Shown: positions 53,632 to 62,475 of the stretch, piece by piece
How the letters are laid out: each line of letters starts with the position of its first letter
Position numbering within the stretch: position 1 is the first letter of the stretch
Assembly: GCF_040546685.1 (NCBI RefSeq)
Contig: NZ_JBEPOH010000001.1
Location: 4,092,001 to 4,156,000, forward strand
Origin: Variovorax sp. OAS795
GTDB lineage: Bacteria; Pseudomonadota; Gammaproteobacteria; Burkholderiales; Burkholderiaceae_C
Length of the DNA: 64,000 bases
Direction: 5' to 3'
The notes under the pieces: model-generated
What the model saw: only the letters and a program-made list of their open reading frames with translations
Database searches by the model: none
What the model was told of the DNA's origin: nothing
Position numbers and translations under genes: made by a program

Positions 53632-55353
53632 ATGCTGAATACACCCGAGGTCCCCCTTCGCGCAGCGCCGGGCGCATCCCTGGCGGGTGTGGCCGCGGCA
53701 CCGGCCGTGCAGCATTTCAGGCAGGCCCTGCTCTGGCCCCTGCGGCTCATGCCCGCCGCGGATGCCAAGCCCGCGCACCACGGCCCATGGCATGTGCTGC
53801 GCGAGATGGGCGATGCCTCGCCCTGGCGCGAAGAGATCGACGAATACACCGGCGACAGCAGCCGCTTCCACGAGCGGCACTACAACGAGTTCGTGAGCTT
53901 CCTGCCCTATGTGCAGCGCTTTCTCTACGGCGAGGGCCGCTCCCGCAGCAAGGACGGCGCGGCAACAGGCAGCGACCGCGACTCGCCGATGCGCGTCTTC
54001 CGCCGCCACGACATCGCGGCGGTGCGCGTGGTCGCGCAGGCCGGCGATGCGCCCATCACGCTCGACGTGGTGCATTGCGACCTGTACTTCTTCTTCGACA
54101 TCGACGTGGTGCTGCTGAACCTGGAGGTGGGCGCCGACCACCTGAGCCTCGCGCAGGCGCAAGACCTGCTCTATCGCTTCGGCCGCGCCTATCCGGCCGG
54201 TTGGGACACCGGGGGCAGCGCGCTGCATTGCATGGCCAGCGTCGAGTGGCTGGCCCCGGACGGCAGCGTGCTGGCGCGTTCGGATGCGCAGCAGCGCGAG
54301 GCCTTCCTCTCGCACGTGGCGCAGCACCGCGCGCCGCGCATTTCGGCCCACTGGGCCTACCTGATGCAGCCGCTGGTGAGCGACCATTCCGACGACCCCG
54401 GCGTGCTGCGCTACCGGCAGATCGAGTACTACCGCATGCCGGTGATGGCCTACCTTTCGCTCGACGATCCCAAGCGCCTTTCGCGCAACGACTTCATCCG
54501 GCTCGGGCTGGTCACCGGCGCCGCCGAGGCCGACGCGGCGCAGCATGCGCACCTGCCCTATGCCGACGAACATCTGGCCGACTTCGAGCATCGCTATTGC
54601 TACGACCGCTTCTGGGTCGATGCGGGCGCGGCGCCGAACACGCGCTATCTCTGCAACGGCCATGCACTCATCGTGGTGGGCGATGCGCGCTCCGAATTCT
54701 TCTGCTGCCGCGACCGCGGCGTGCTCGCGCAGTTCAGGCACCAGCACTTCCTGCTGTTCCTGATCGCGCATTTCCAGAAGGCTTCGCTCCTGATGTTCTC
54801 GGACCAGCTGGTGGAGGCTTTGGAGCGCCTCGACATCCGCAGCACGCCGAGCGTGAAGCAGTTCAAGCGAGCGATCCGCGCGAGCTTCGAGCGCTTCCTG
54901 CGCTTCACGCACCGCTACTGGTTCCACGAGATCTCGGAGCAGGCGCAGGTGCGTGCGCTCTCCCACATGTGCGCCAGGCACCTCGGGCTCGATCCGCTCT
55001 ACGACGAGGTCAAGGCGCGCATCGCCGACATGAACACCTACCTCGATGCGGACAGCCTGCGCCGACAGGCCAGCACCGTGGTGCGGCTCACGGTGGTCAC
55101 GCTGTTCGGGCTGATCGGCACCGTGACGACGGGCTTCCTCGGCATGAACCTGCTGGCCGAGGCCGAGGCGCCGCTGTGGCGCAAGGCGCTCTGGTTCGGC
55201 GTGGTGTTCATCTTCACGACCTGGCTCACCATCTACACCATGGTGAAGTCGCAGCGGCTGTCCGACTTCATCGATGCGCTCTCGAACGACCGGCTGAGCT
55301 TGCGGGGCAAGCTGGCCGCGCTGGCGCGCGTGTGGCGGCCGGGCGCCGACTGA
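53632..55353 (+). CDS. CorA-like divalent cation transporter with long N-terminal domain
   Basis: A 573-residue protein, clearly longer than the 320-370 residues of classical CorA. The C-terminal membrane part has two helices with the family motif: VVRLTVVTLFGLIGTVTTGFLGMN, then KALWFGVVFIFTTWLTIYTM. The GMN motif is intact. The large soluble N-terminal part (residues about 1-490) is acidic and aromatic-rich, with DVVHCDLYFFFDIDVVLLNLEV and helices before the membrane. Magnesium or another divalent ion is the probable substrate. It is divergent from the kgu operon and converges on the next gene with 4 nt between stops. Confidence 0.82.
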   Translation: MLNTPEVPLRAAPGASLAGVAAAPAVQHFRQALLWPLRLMPAADAKPAHHGPWHVLREMGDASPWREEIDEYTGDSSRFHERHYNEFVSFLPYVQRFLYGEGRSRSKDGAATGSDRDSPMRVFRRHDIAAVRVVAQAGDAPITLDVVHCDLYFFFDIDVVLLNLEVGADHLSLAQAQDLLYRFGRAYPAGWDTGGSALHCMASVEWLAPDGSVLARSDAQQREAFLSHVAQHRAPRISAHWAYLMQPLVSDHSDDPGVLRYRQIEYYRMPVMAYLSLDDPKRLSRNDFIRLGLVTGAAEADAAQHAHLPYADEHLADFEHRYCYDRFWVDAGAAPNTRYLCNGHALIVVGDARSEFFCCRDRGVLAQFRHQHFLLFLIAHFQKASLLMFSDQLVEALERLDIRSTPSVKQFKRAIRASFERFLRFTHRYWFHEISEQAQVRALSHMCARHLGLDPLYDEVKARIADMNTYLDADSLRRQASTVVRLTVVTLFGLIGTVTTGFLGMNLLAEAEAPLWRKALWFGVVFIFTTWLTIYTMVKSQRLSDFIDALSNDRLSLRGKLAALARVWRPGAD

Positions 55354-55357
55354 CCGG

Positions 55358-55888
55358 TCAGAAGGCGATGCCGGCCGAGTCCACGGCGCGGATCGGCACG
55401 CCGAAGCTCGTGATGTCCGCCAGCGTGGCGTTGTGGTGCGCCCGGATGAAGGCGCCCGTGGCATGCGGCTTGTCGTGCGAGGTGTGGGCATCGGCCGCGA
55501 GCACCACCTCGTAGCCCAGTGCCGCGGCGCGCCGCACGGTGGTGTCCACACAGAACTCCGACGAGTAGCCGCAGACCACCACCTGCCGTACCGCCTGCCC
55601 GGCCAGCCAGGCCTCGAGAGGCGTGCGCAGGAAGGAGTCGGGCGTGGTCTTGCGGATCTTGGTGTCGCCGGCATCGACGTGCAGCGCATCGGCGAGCTGC
55701 CAGCGCTCGGAATCGAATTCGAGGTCGACGTCGTTCTCGTGCTGGATGAAGGCCACCGGCACGCCCGCGGCGCGCGCGCGTCCGGTGAGTGCATTGATTC
55801 GCTGCACCACGTCGGCCGCCTCGTGGGGGCGAGGTGGATCGTCGCAGAGCCCACGCTGCATGTCGATGACGAGTACGGCAGTTTTCAT
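55358..55888 (-). CDS. cysteine hydrolase, isochorismatase family
   Basis: The product has 176 residues. TAVLVIDMQRGLC gives catalytic Asp9, the KIRKTTPDSF segment the Lys (about residue 80), and VVCGYSSEFCVDTTVRRAAALGYEV the nucleophile Cys113, followed by the aligned helix. VLAADAHTSHDKPHATGAFIRAHHNATL is the C-terminal His-rich stretch. This subfamily includes nicotinamidases and other amide hydrolases; the substrate is not predictable. It stands alone on the minus strand, 67 nt from the lipase-like gene. Confidence 0.87.
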   Translation of the reverse strand: MKTAVLVIDMQRGLCDDPPRPHEAADVVQRINALTGRARAAGVPVAFIQHENDVDLEFDSERWQLADALHVDAGDTKIRKTTPDSFLRTPLEAWLAGQAVRQVVVCGYSSEFCVDTTVRRAAALGYEVVLAADAHTSHDKPHATGAFIRAHHNATLADITSFGVPIRAVDSAGIAF

Positions 55889-55955
55889 GATGGCTGTGAG
55901 GCAGGAGCTTGGGTCACCGAGTATGGCGCCGCAGCCGGCCTTCCGGGCGCCCGCT

Positions 55956-57548
55956 TCAGCTCCAGGCGCTCACCTCGAGCCGCACCTTGCCGCTGATGCC
56001 CGGCGCCGCCGGTGCCGCGCCCAGGCTGGAGAGCGGCACGATGAACTGCAGCTTGCCATTGGCCAGCTGCTTCGGGCTGATCGGCAGCGACGCCTGCCCC
56101 GCGGTGTCGGTCTGCCAGCCGTACTTGACGTTCCAGTTCTGCGCCGGATCGTCGGCCTGGGGCGGCCCGATCTCGATGACCAGCGTGTCGCGGAACAGCG
56201 AACTGCCTTCGTAGTGGCCGTCGAGCCAGAACTTCTTGTTCACCTGGTAGTCAGGCACCCGCACGCCCAGCGTCATGGCATAGGCCAGCGTCGGCCGGTC
56301 CTGCTTCACGCGGGCCTTGTTGGCCAGGAACACGGTCGACAGATAGATCGAACGGCGCTCGGCCTTGGCCGGATCGGTCAGCTCCTTGTGAGTGCGGCAG
56401 GCGGGCGAGTCTTCCTCGGCCACGCGGCGGCTCAGGTACCAGCGCTTGCCGCGCGGCGCGGCGAGCAGCTCGACCTGGTAGAGCGCATCGACGTCGGCGT
56501 CCTTGGGCAGGTCGGGCGGCAGCGTGACGCCGTCCACGTCGAACCACAGGTCGACGCGCACGTCGCCGAACAAAAAGCGCACGAGGTTCTGGTAGGCCTC
56601 TTCGGAGTTGACGATGCCGAAGTAGCCCGAGTGCGAGCGGAAGGCATAGGCGGTGGCCACGGGCCTGCTGCGCCTGGCCTCGTCGACCGACCACAGCGAG
56701 GCGTTCTCGATGCGCACCAGCCCGTCGCTGCCGTGGCCCGCGAACATGCGCGACAGGCCCTTGGCCGCTTCGTAGTCGCCGCGGTTGGAGCCCACCATGC
56801 AGAAGAAGCGCTCGGCCGGAAAGGCCGCGGCCGGCAGGTAGTCCATGCGGCCGTCGACCGGCGCCGTGTCCAGGAACTCCGACATCTTCTCGCGGTTGAA
56901 GGTGTTCATCTCGTTGGCCGTGAGCCAGGCCGGCACGTTGACGCCGCCCATGTCGATGCCGTTGTGCGGCGTGGCATAGGTGAACACCTTGTCGACGCAC
57001 GCGCGCGCCGCCGCATCGCCGAGCGCGGGGTTCTGCAGGAAGGCCCGCACCACCAGGCCCCCCATCGAATGCGCCACCAGGTAGCAGCGAAAGTCCGCGG
57101 GCGAGAAAGCCGGCCCTTCGCGCTGCGCCACCAGGTCGCGCACGCGCAGGATCAGCTTGCTCAAGCCCTGCGCGTAGATCTTCACGTCGCGCGACTTGCC
57201 GTCGCCGAGCAGTTCGGAGCCGCTGTCGTAGTAGCGGTAGATGACGATGCACGCAGCCGGGATGCCGTCCACGTCCTTGCCGGTTTCGTCGGGCGAGGGC
57301 TTCCAGTCGTTGTCCAGGATGTCCAGGCCGTTCTGGTAGACGCTCTGGTACTGGTAGTCGGCCAGGAGGCGCACCACGGGGGATTCGAAGACGAACTTCT
57401 GCGCCGGCGCGTCCTTCTTGACGGTGGCGCGGTACACGGTGGAGCCCACGTTGAAGCCGCAGAACGGATCGGCGGCGGTGTCGTCGCGCTCGGCTTCGGT
57501 CATCGCGTAGCCGCGCACGTAGATGATGGGATAGCGGTTGCTGCTCAT
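55956..57548 (-). CDS. lipase-like alpha/beta hydrolase
   Basis: A 530-residue protein starting MSSNRYPIIYVRGYAMTEAERDD; an in-frame extension from 59141 is a reading through other genes and was rejected. The nucleophile elbow is CYLVAHSMGGLVVRAFLQNP (Ser161), with PIIYVRGYA as the oxyanion-side strand and DGLVRIENA as the probable acid-loop region. No signal peptide is visible. The C-terminal 180 residues form a beta-rich domain of unknown kind (VDLWFDVDGVTLPPDLPKDADVDALYQVEL, then WLDGHYEGSSLFRDTLVIEIG). Similar proteins are annotated as triacylglycerol-lipase or effector-type hydrolases. No secretion cluster is nearby. Confidence 0.75.
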   Translation of the reverse strand: MSSNRYPIIYVRGYAMTEAERDDTAADPFCGFNVGSTVYRATVKKDAPAQKFVFESPVVRLLADYQYQSVYQNGLDILDNDWKPSPDETGKDVDGIPAACIVIYRYYDSGSELLGDGKSRDVKIYAQGLSKLILRVRDLVAQREGPAFSPADFRCYLVAHSMGGLVVRAFLQNPALGDAAARACVDKVFTYATPHNGIDMGGVNVPAWLTANEMNTFNREKMSEFLDTAPVDGRMDYLPAAAFPAERFFCMVGSNRGDYEAAKGLSRMFAGHGSDGLVRIENASLWSVDEARRSRPVATAYAFRSHSGYFGIVNSEEAYQNLVRFLFGDVRVDLWFDVDGVTLPPDLPKDADVDALYQVELLAAPRGKRWYLSRRVAEEDSPACRTHKELTDPAKAERRSIYLSTVFLANKARVKQDRPTLAYAMTLGVRVPDYQVNKKFWLDGHYEGSSLFRDTLVIEIGPPQADDPAQNWNVKYGWQTDTAGQASLPISPKQLANGKLQFIVPLSSLGAAPAAPGISGKVRLEVSAWS

Positions 57549-57749
57549 GGCCTGTGCGCCTCCTGGTTGCCCGCGAAACATGGCGCTTTCCAGTGTGCCG
57601 CGGCATGCCGGCGCCATCCATAGAACGCATGGCATACGACAGGCGGCAGGCGGCAGGAATGCCCCTTTGGCCCGAATGTTTCTGCCGCTGAAACCATTGG
57701 GCGCGGCGTGCGGGCTAAGCTCGCGCCGCAAAACCCGACAACACCCGCC

Positions 57750-58871
57750 ATGAACGACGATGCCCGCCCCTCGAATCTCCTGAAGCGCAGCTTTCGCCGC
57801 TATGGCACCTTGCTGCTCGCGGCCAGTTGCACCCTGGTGGCCGCCTGCACGAGCAACAGCGGATGCGAGGCACGCTACGACGCATCGCCGCAGTTCAAGG
57901 GCTGCACCTTCCAGAACCTGCCCAATCCCGATCTCCTGCCTTCCGCCGCCGCATGGCGGATCTGGTCGCGCTTCATCGTGGGCAGCAAGATCGACACCGT
58001 GCCGGTCGACCCGATCCCGGTGCGCATGCTGAACACCGCCGACCTGGACGCGCTCGACGCCAAGGCCAACCACGTGGTGCGGCTCGGCCACTCGTCGCAC
58101 CTGCTCAAGCTGCAAGGCAAATACTGGCTGATCGACCCGGTCTTCAGCGAGCGGGCCTCGCCGTTCAGCTTTGCCGGGCCCAAGCGCTTCCACCAGCCCC
58201 CGCTCAAGCTGGAGCAGCTGCCGCCCATCGAAGGCCTGATCCTCTCGCACGATCACTACGACCACCTCGACGTGGCGACCATCGAGTACCTCGCGCGCCG
58301 CGTGCAGCACTACTTCGTGCCGCTGGGCGTGCGCGCGCGGCTGGTGGCCATGGGGGTGCCGGCCGAGCGCGTGACCGAGCTCGACTGGTGGCAGGGTGGC
58401 GAGCACGACGGCGTGAAGCTCACCGCCACGCCGGCGCAGCACTTCTCGGGCCGCACGCTCAACGACCGCGACCGCACGCTGTGGGCCTCGTGGGTGGTGC
58501 AAAGCGGCGACCAGCGCATCTTCTACAGCGGCGATTCGGGCTACTTTCCGGGCTTCAAGCAGATCGGCGAGCGCTTCGGCGGCTTCGACCTGGCGCTGAT
58601 GGAAAACGGCGCCTACGACCCCTATTGGCCCGCGGTGCACATGACGCCCGAGCAAAGCGTGCAGGCCTTCGAGGACCTGCGCGGCAAGGTGCTCTATTCG
58701 GTGCACAACAGCACCTTCGACCTTGCCTTCCACACCTGGCACGATCCGCTGGACCGCATCGCCAACCTGTCGGAAGCCAGGAAGATCGAACTCGCGACGC
58801 CGGTGATCGGCGAAGTGCTGACGGTCGGCAAGGCGCGCACCAACGTGCGCTGGTGGCAGGGCCTGCACTGA
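57750..58871 (+). CDS. MBL-fold hydrolase lipoprotein (NAPE-PLD/UlaG-like)
   Basis: The product has 373 residues from ATG 57750. The N-terminal signal ends in a lipobox VAAC (Cys33), so it is probably an envelope lipoprotein. The metal site is LSHDHYDHLDV (His-x-His-x-Asp-His), with ATPAQHFSGR, IFYSGDSGYF and LYSVHNSTF giving further ligands. KYWLIDPVFSERASPFSFAGPKRFHQPP is the NAPE-PLD-like substrate-side segment. It probably hydrolyses a phosphodiester lipid or a related molecule. The gene is divergent from the lipase-like gene and converges on the small membrane protein gene. Confidence 0.85.
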   Translation: MNDDARPSNLLKRSFRRYGTLLLAASCTLVAACTSNSGCEARYDASPQFKGCTFQNLPNPDLLPSAAAWRIWSRFIVGSKIDTVPVDPIPVRMLNTADLDALDAKANHVVRLGHSSHLLKLQGKYWLIDPVFSERASPFSFAGPKRFHQPPLKLEQLPPIEGLILSHDHYDHLDVATIEYLARRVQHYFVPLGVRARLVAMGVPAERVTELDWWQGGEHDGVKLTATPAQHFSGRTLNDRDRTLWASWVVQSGDQRIFYSGDSGYFPGFKQIGERFGGFDLALMENGAYDPYWPAVHMTPEQSVQAFEDLRGKVLYSVHNSTFDLAFHTWHDPLDRIANLSEARKIELATPVIGEVLTVGKARTNVRWWQGLH

Positions 58872-58888
58872 GGCCCGCCGCAGAAGCT

Positions 58889-59077
58889 CTAGCCGCGTTC
58901 CTTGCGCTCGCGCGCCCGGCGCTGCTGCCGCGTCTCGGTGGCCTGCGCCGCGATGCGGTCTTTCTCGCGCTGCCTGGCCCCGCGTTTCAGGCGCATGCGG
59001 CGCCCGAACCAGAAACTGCCGATGCCCGTGACAACCGCGATGACGAGGCCGATGACGCTGATGTCGAAACCGCCCAT
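58889..59077 (-). CDS. small membrane protein downstream of parC
   Basis: A 62-residue protein: one hydrophobic helix (DISVIGLVIAVVTGIGSFWFG) followed by a strongly basic, charged tail (RRMRLKRGARQREKDRIAAQ). Its ATG overlaps the parC stop as TGATG, so it is translationally coupled to parC. The family was not recognised. It could anchor or regulate something at the membrane, but nothing in the sequence tells what. The coding case rests on the coupling and on the clean transmembrane/basic-tail pattern. Confidence 0.6.
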   Translation of the reverse strand: MGGFDISVIGLVIAVVTGIGSFWFGRRMRLKRGARQREKDRIAAQATETRQQRRARERKERG

Positions 59078-61470
59078 CACAGCACCCGCACGATGCTGGC
59101 CGGCTTGAAGCCGAGGTCGGCCGCCTTGCCCTTGCGCGCACGGCTGCCGCGCGCGTTGTTGAGCGTGCGGATCTCCAGCGTCTCGTCGCGCTCCTTGCCG
59201 CCGCGTCCGATGCCCTCGATCTTCACGCTGCGCGTGTAGGCCGCGGCGCCCGCCAGCGTGTCCTTCGCTTCCAGGTCGATCAGCGTGAGGCCGCGGCCGC
59301 CCTTGGGCAGGCTCTTGAGCTCGCCGATGTCGAAGGTCAGGATGCGGCCGCCGGTCGAGGCGCAGGCCACGTGCGTGGCGGCCGGCATCGGCTCGGCGCC
59401 GCTCGCGCCGCCCACCAGCGACGGCCGGCAGAGCTGCTCGCCCTCGCCCACGTCGATGAAGGCCTTGCCGCCGCGCTGGCGCGACATCATGTTCTCGACC
59501 GTGGCAATGAAGCCGTAGCCGCCGGTGTTGGCCAGCAGCACGCTCGCGCCCCCCGGGCCCGCGAAGAAATGCGTCACGTGCGTGCCGGCATCGAGTTCGA
59601 TGAGCGTCGTCACGGGCTGGCCGTCGCCGCGCGCACCGGGCAGCGACGCCACGGGCACCGTGTAGACACGCACCGATTTGTCCTTGGCGCTGCCGAAGAC
59701 CAGCAGCGTGTCGACGCTGCGGCATTCGAACGCGCCGTAGAGCGTGTCGCCGGACTTGAAGCTGTATTCGGGCGCGGCCGAACCGTTGCCGCCGTTCTTC
59801 TCGCTGGCCCAGCCTTTCTGCGCGCGAACCCAGCCCTTCTGCGACACGATGACCGTGACCGGCTCGTCGACCACCTTGACTTCGGCCACGGCACGCTTCT
59901 CGGCCTGGATCAGCGTGCGGCGCGGGTCTTCGAAGGTCTTGGCGTCGGACTCGATTTCCTTCACCAGCAGGCGGCGCAATGCAGCGGGGCTGGCAAGGAT
60001 GTCTTCGAGCTTCTTCTGCTCTTCGCGCAGGCCCTTGAGCTCCTGCTCGATCTTGATGGCTTCGAGCCGCGCGAGTTGGCGCAGCCGGATTTCGAGGATG
60101 TCCTCGGCCTGGCGTTCGCTCAGGTCGAAGCGCGCGATGAGCGCGGCCTTCGGGTCTTCCGCCGCGCGGATGATCGCGATCACCTCGTCGATGTTCAGCA
60201 GCACCAGCTGCCGGCCTTCGAGGATGTGCATGCGGTCCATCACCTTGCCCAGCCGATGCTGCGAGCGCTTCTCGACCGTGACCGCGCGGAACGCGATCCA
60301 CTCGTTGAGCATCTGGCGCAGCGACTTCTGCGTGGGCTTGCCGTCGATGCCCACCATGGTGAGGTTGATGGGCGAAGAGGTTTCCAGCGAGGTCTGCGCG
60401 AGCAGCGTGGTGATGAACTCTTCCTGGCTGATGCGCGAGGTCTTGGGTTCGAACACCAGGCGCACCGCGGCGTCCTTGCTGGATTCGTCGCGCACCACGT
60501 CGAGCACCGAGAGCATCGCGGCCTTGAGCTGGGTCTGCTCGGCACTGAGCGCCTTCTTGCCGGCCTTGACCTTCGGGTTGGTGATTTCCTCGATCTCTTC
60601 GAGCACCTTCTGCGTGCTGACGCCCGGCGGCAGCTCGTTGACCACCAGCTGCCACTGGCCGCGCGCGAGGTCTTCGATCTTCCAGCGCGCGCGCACCTTG
60701 AGCGAGCCGCGGCCGGTGCGGTAGGCCTCGGCGATATCGGCCGGGCCGCTGATGATCTGGGCGCCGCCGGGGTAGTCGGGGCCGGGCACGATCTGCAGCA
60801 GTTCCTCGTCGCTGAGCTTGCCGTTGGCCTTGATCAGCGCCACGCAAGCATCGGCGATCTCGCGCAGGTTGTGGCTCGGGATCTCGGTGGCCAGGCCCAC
60901 GGCGATGCCGCTCGCGCCGTTGAGCAGCGTGAACGGCAGGCGCGCGGGCAAGAGGCGCGGTTCTTCGGTGCTGCCGTCGTAGTTGGGAATGAAGTCGACC
61001 GTGCCCTCGTCGATCTCGTCGAGCAGCAGGCTGGTGATGCGTGCGAGCCGCGCCTCGGTGTAGCGCATGGCCGCGGCGCCGTCGCCGTCGCGGCTGCCGA
61101 AGTTGCCCTGGCCGTCGACCAGCGGATAGCGCTGCGAAAAATCCTGCGCCATGCGCACCAGTGCGTCGTAGGCGGCCTGGTCGCTGTGCGGATGGAAGCG
61201 GCCGAGCACGTCGCCCACCACGCGCGCGCTCTTCACGGGCTTGGCGCCCACGGTGCCGTTGGCGCCGCCGAAGCCCAGGCCCATGCGCGACATCGAATAG
61301 AGAATGCGCCGCTGCACCGGCTTCTGGCCGTCGGACACATCGGGCAGTGCGCGGCCCTTGACCACGCTGAGTGCGTATTCGAGGTAGGCGGTTTGTGCGT
61401 AGTCGGCCAGCGTGAGGGTGGTGTCGCCGTCGGTGGGACCCTGGAGATCGAGCGGAGGTTGGGAGTCCAT
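59077..61470 (-). CDS. parC: DNA topoisomerase IV subunit A
   Basis: The product has 797 residues. [26 protein letters not shown] is the N-terminal family block, the active-site Tyr137 lies in [11 protein letters not shown], and the quinolone-determining region reads [20 protein letters not shown] (91-110). C-terminal beta-pinwheel repeats ([25 protein letters not shown]) complete it. With ParE it decatenates daughter chromosomes. The positions equivalent to E. coli Ser80 and Glu84 are Gln98 and Asp102, and Gly78 is Ser96. It lies two genes from parE, separated by the broken SLT gene, and overlaps the small downstream gene. Confidence 0.95.
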   Translation of the reverse strand: MDSQPPLDLQGPTDGDTTLTLADYAQTAYLEYALSVVKGRALPDVSDGQKPVQRRILYSMSRMGLGFGGANGTVGAKPVKSARVVGDVLGRFHPHSDQAAYDALVRMAQDFSQRYPLVDGQGNFGSRDGDGAAAMRYTEARLARITSLLLDEIDEGTVDFIPNYDGSTEEPRLLPARLPFTLLNGASGIAVGLATEIPSHNLREIADACVALIKANGKLSDEELLQIVPGPDYPGGAQIISGPADIAEAYRTGRGSLKVRARWKIEDLARGQWQLVVNELPPGVSTQKVLEEIEEITNPKVKAGKKALSAEQTQLKAAMLSVLDVVRDESSKDAAVRLVFEPKTSRISQEEFITTLLAQTSLETSSPINLTMVGIDGKPTQKSLRQMLNEWIAFRAVTVEKRSQHRLGKVMDRMHILEGRQLVLLNIDEVIAIIRAAEDPKAALIARFDLSERQAEDILEIRLRQLARLEAIKIEQELKGLREEQKKLEDILASPAALRRLLVKEIESDAKTFEDPRRTLIQAEKRAVAEVKVVDEPVTVIVSQKGWVRAQKGWASEKNGGNGSAAPEYSFKSGDTLYGAFECRSVDTLLVFGSAKDKSVRVYTVPVASLPGARGDGQPVTTLIELDAGTHVTHFFAGPGGASVLLANTGGYGFIATVENMMSRQRGGKAFIDVGEGEQLCRPSLVGGASGAEPMPAATHVACASTGGRILTFDIGELKSLPKGGRGLTLIDLEAKDTLAGAAAYTRSVKIEGIGRGGKERDETLEIRTLNNARGSRARKGKAADLGFKPASIVRVL

Positions 61471-61557
61471 GGAGAAGAGAGAAAGAGAAACAGTTGCGGG
61501 CCGTGCGCTTGCGCGTTCAGCCTGGAGTGAAAGCCTCGAGAAGGCGCGGATGCGGCA

Positions 61558-62449
61558 TCAGGACACCGGCGTCTCGGCCGTGGCGTCCGGCACCGGCGGC
61601 TGCTCCGGGGCACGGGGCATCGCCGGCATGCTGCCCGGCGAATCGGGCGGCATGTTGCCGCGGCCCAGGGCACCGCCCTTGGGCACCACCAGTTCCATGC
61701 GGATGCGTCCGGGCGCCCGGCCGCCCCGCGCGGCGCTGCCGCTGCCGCCGCCCGCCGCCACGGAGGGCTTGAGGTAGGCATAGAGCTGCAGCACCGTCTG
61801 CACGTAGTTCTGCGTTTCCTTGTAGTTGGGGATCTTGTTGCCCGCGCGCTGCACCGCGCCTTCGCCCGCGTTGTAGGCGGCCAGCGCCAGTTCGATCTGG
61901 CCCGGGAACATGGCGATCAGGTCGCGAAGGTAGCGCGAGCCCGCGGCGATGTTGATGCGCGGATCGAACAGCTTCTTCTCGATGCTGCTGCGCTTGTCCG
62001 CCGAGACCGCCATAGCGCTGGGCCGTGGCCGGCATGAGCTGCATGAGGCCCATCGCACCCTTGGGCGAGACGGCCTGCGCGTCAAAGCCCGATTCGGTGG
62101 CGATCAGCGCCTGTAGAAGTTCATAGTCGATCGAATGCTTGTCCGCCGCATCGCGCAGCGCGGCCTTGGCGGTCTTGTAGCTGGGCGAGGCCTCGAACAG
62201 CGCGAGCAGGGTCTGGGACGCGGGCGGCACCTTGCCGTCGAGCTTGCGGCCACCGCGCCCGAGCGGCGAGATGCCCTGCGAGGTGTCGAAGCTCTGTCCG
62301 CCGCGAAAGAAGATCTGGTAGCGCTCGTCGATCTTTTCGGATGCGAAATGGGCCACGCCCTTGGTGTCGATGTAGCCGTAGATGTCAGCGGCGTGCGCCA
62401 GCCCGTGCTGCGCGCAGAGCAGCAGCAGGGCCAGGAACAACGGACGCAT
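61558..62449 (-). pseudogene. SLT-family lytic transglycosylase, disrupted by a single-base frameshift
   Basis: The N-terminal frame reads a signal peptide (MRPLFLALLLLCAQHGLAHA), then IYGYIDTKGVAHFASEKID (DUF4124-like) and the SLT core with ATESGFDAQAVSPKGAMGLMQLMPATAQRYG. It then shifts into a wrong frame. A frame starting VSADKRSSIEKKLFDPRINI and continuing ALAAYNAGEGAVQRAGNKIPNYKETQNYV completes the SLT domain to the stop at 61558. One extra G around 62005-62012 explains the shift (892 nt, one more than 297 codons). The catalytic Glu (ATESGF) and NAGEGAV are intact. An assembly error is as likely as true inactivation. It starts 26 nt after the parE stop. Confidence 0.75.
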
Positions 62450-62475
62450 GAAATCTGGGATTTTCACGAGGGTGG

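Noticed and set aside
59371..61530. 719-codon plus-strand frame opposite parC
   Set aside because: Antisense shadow of parC with no recognisable domain.
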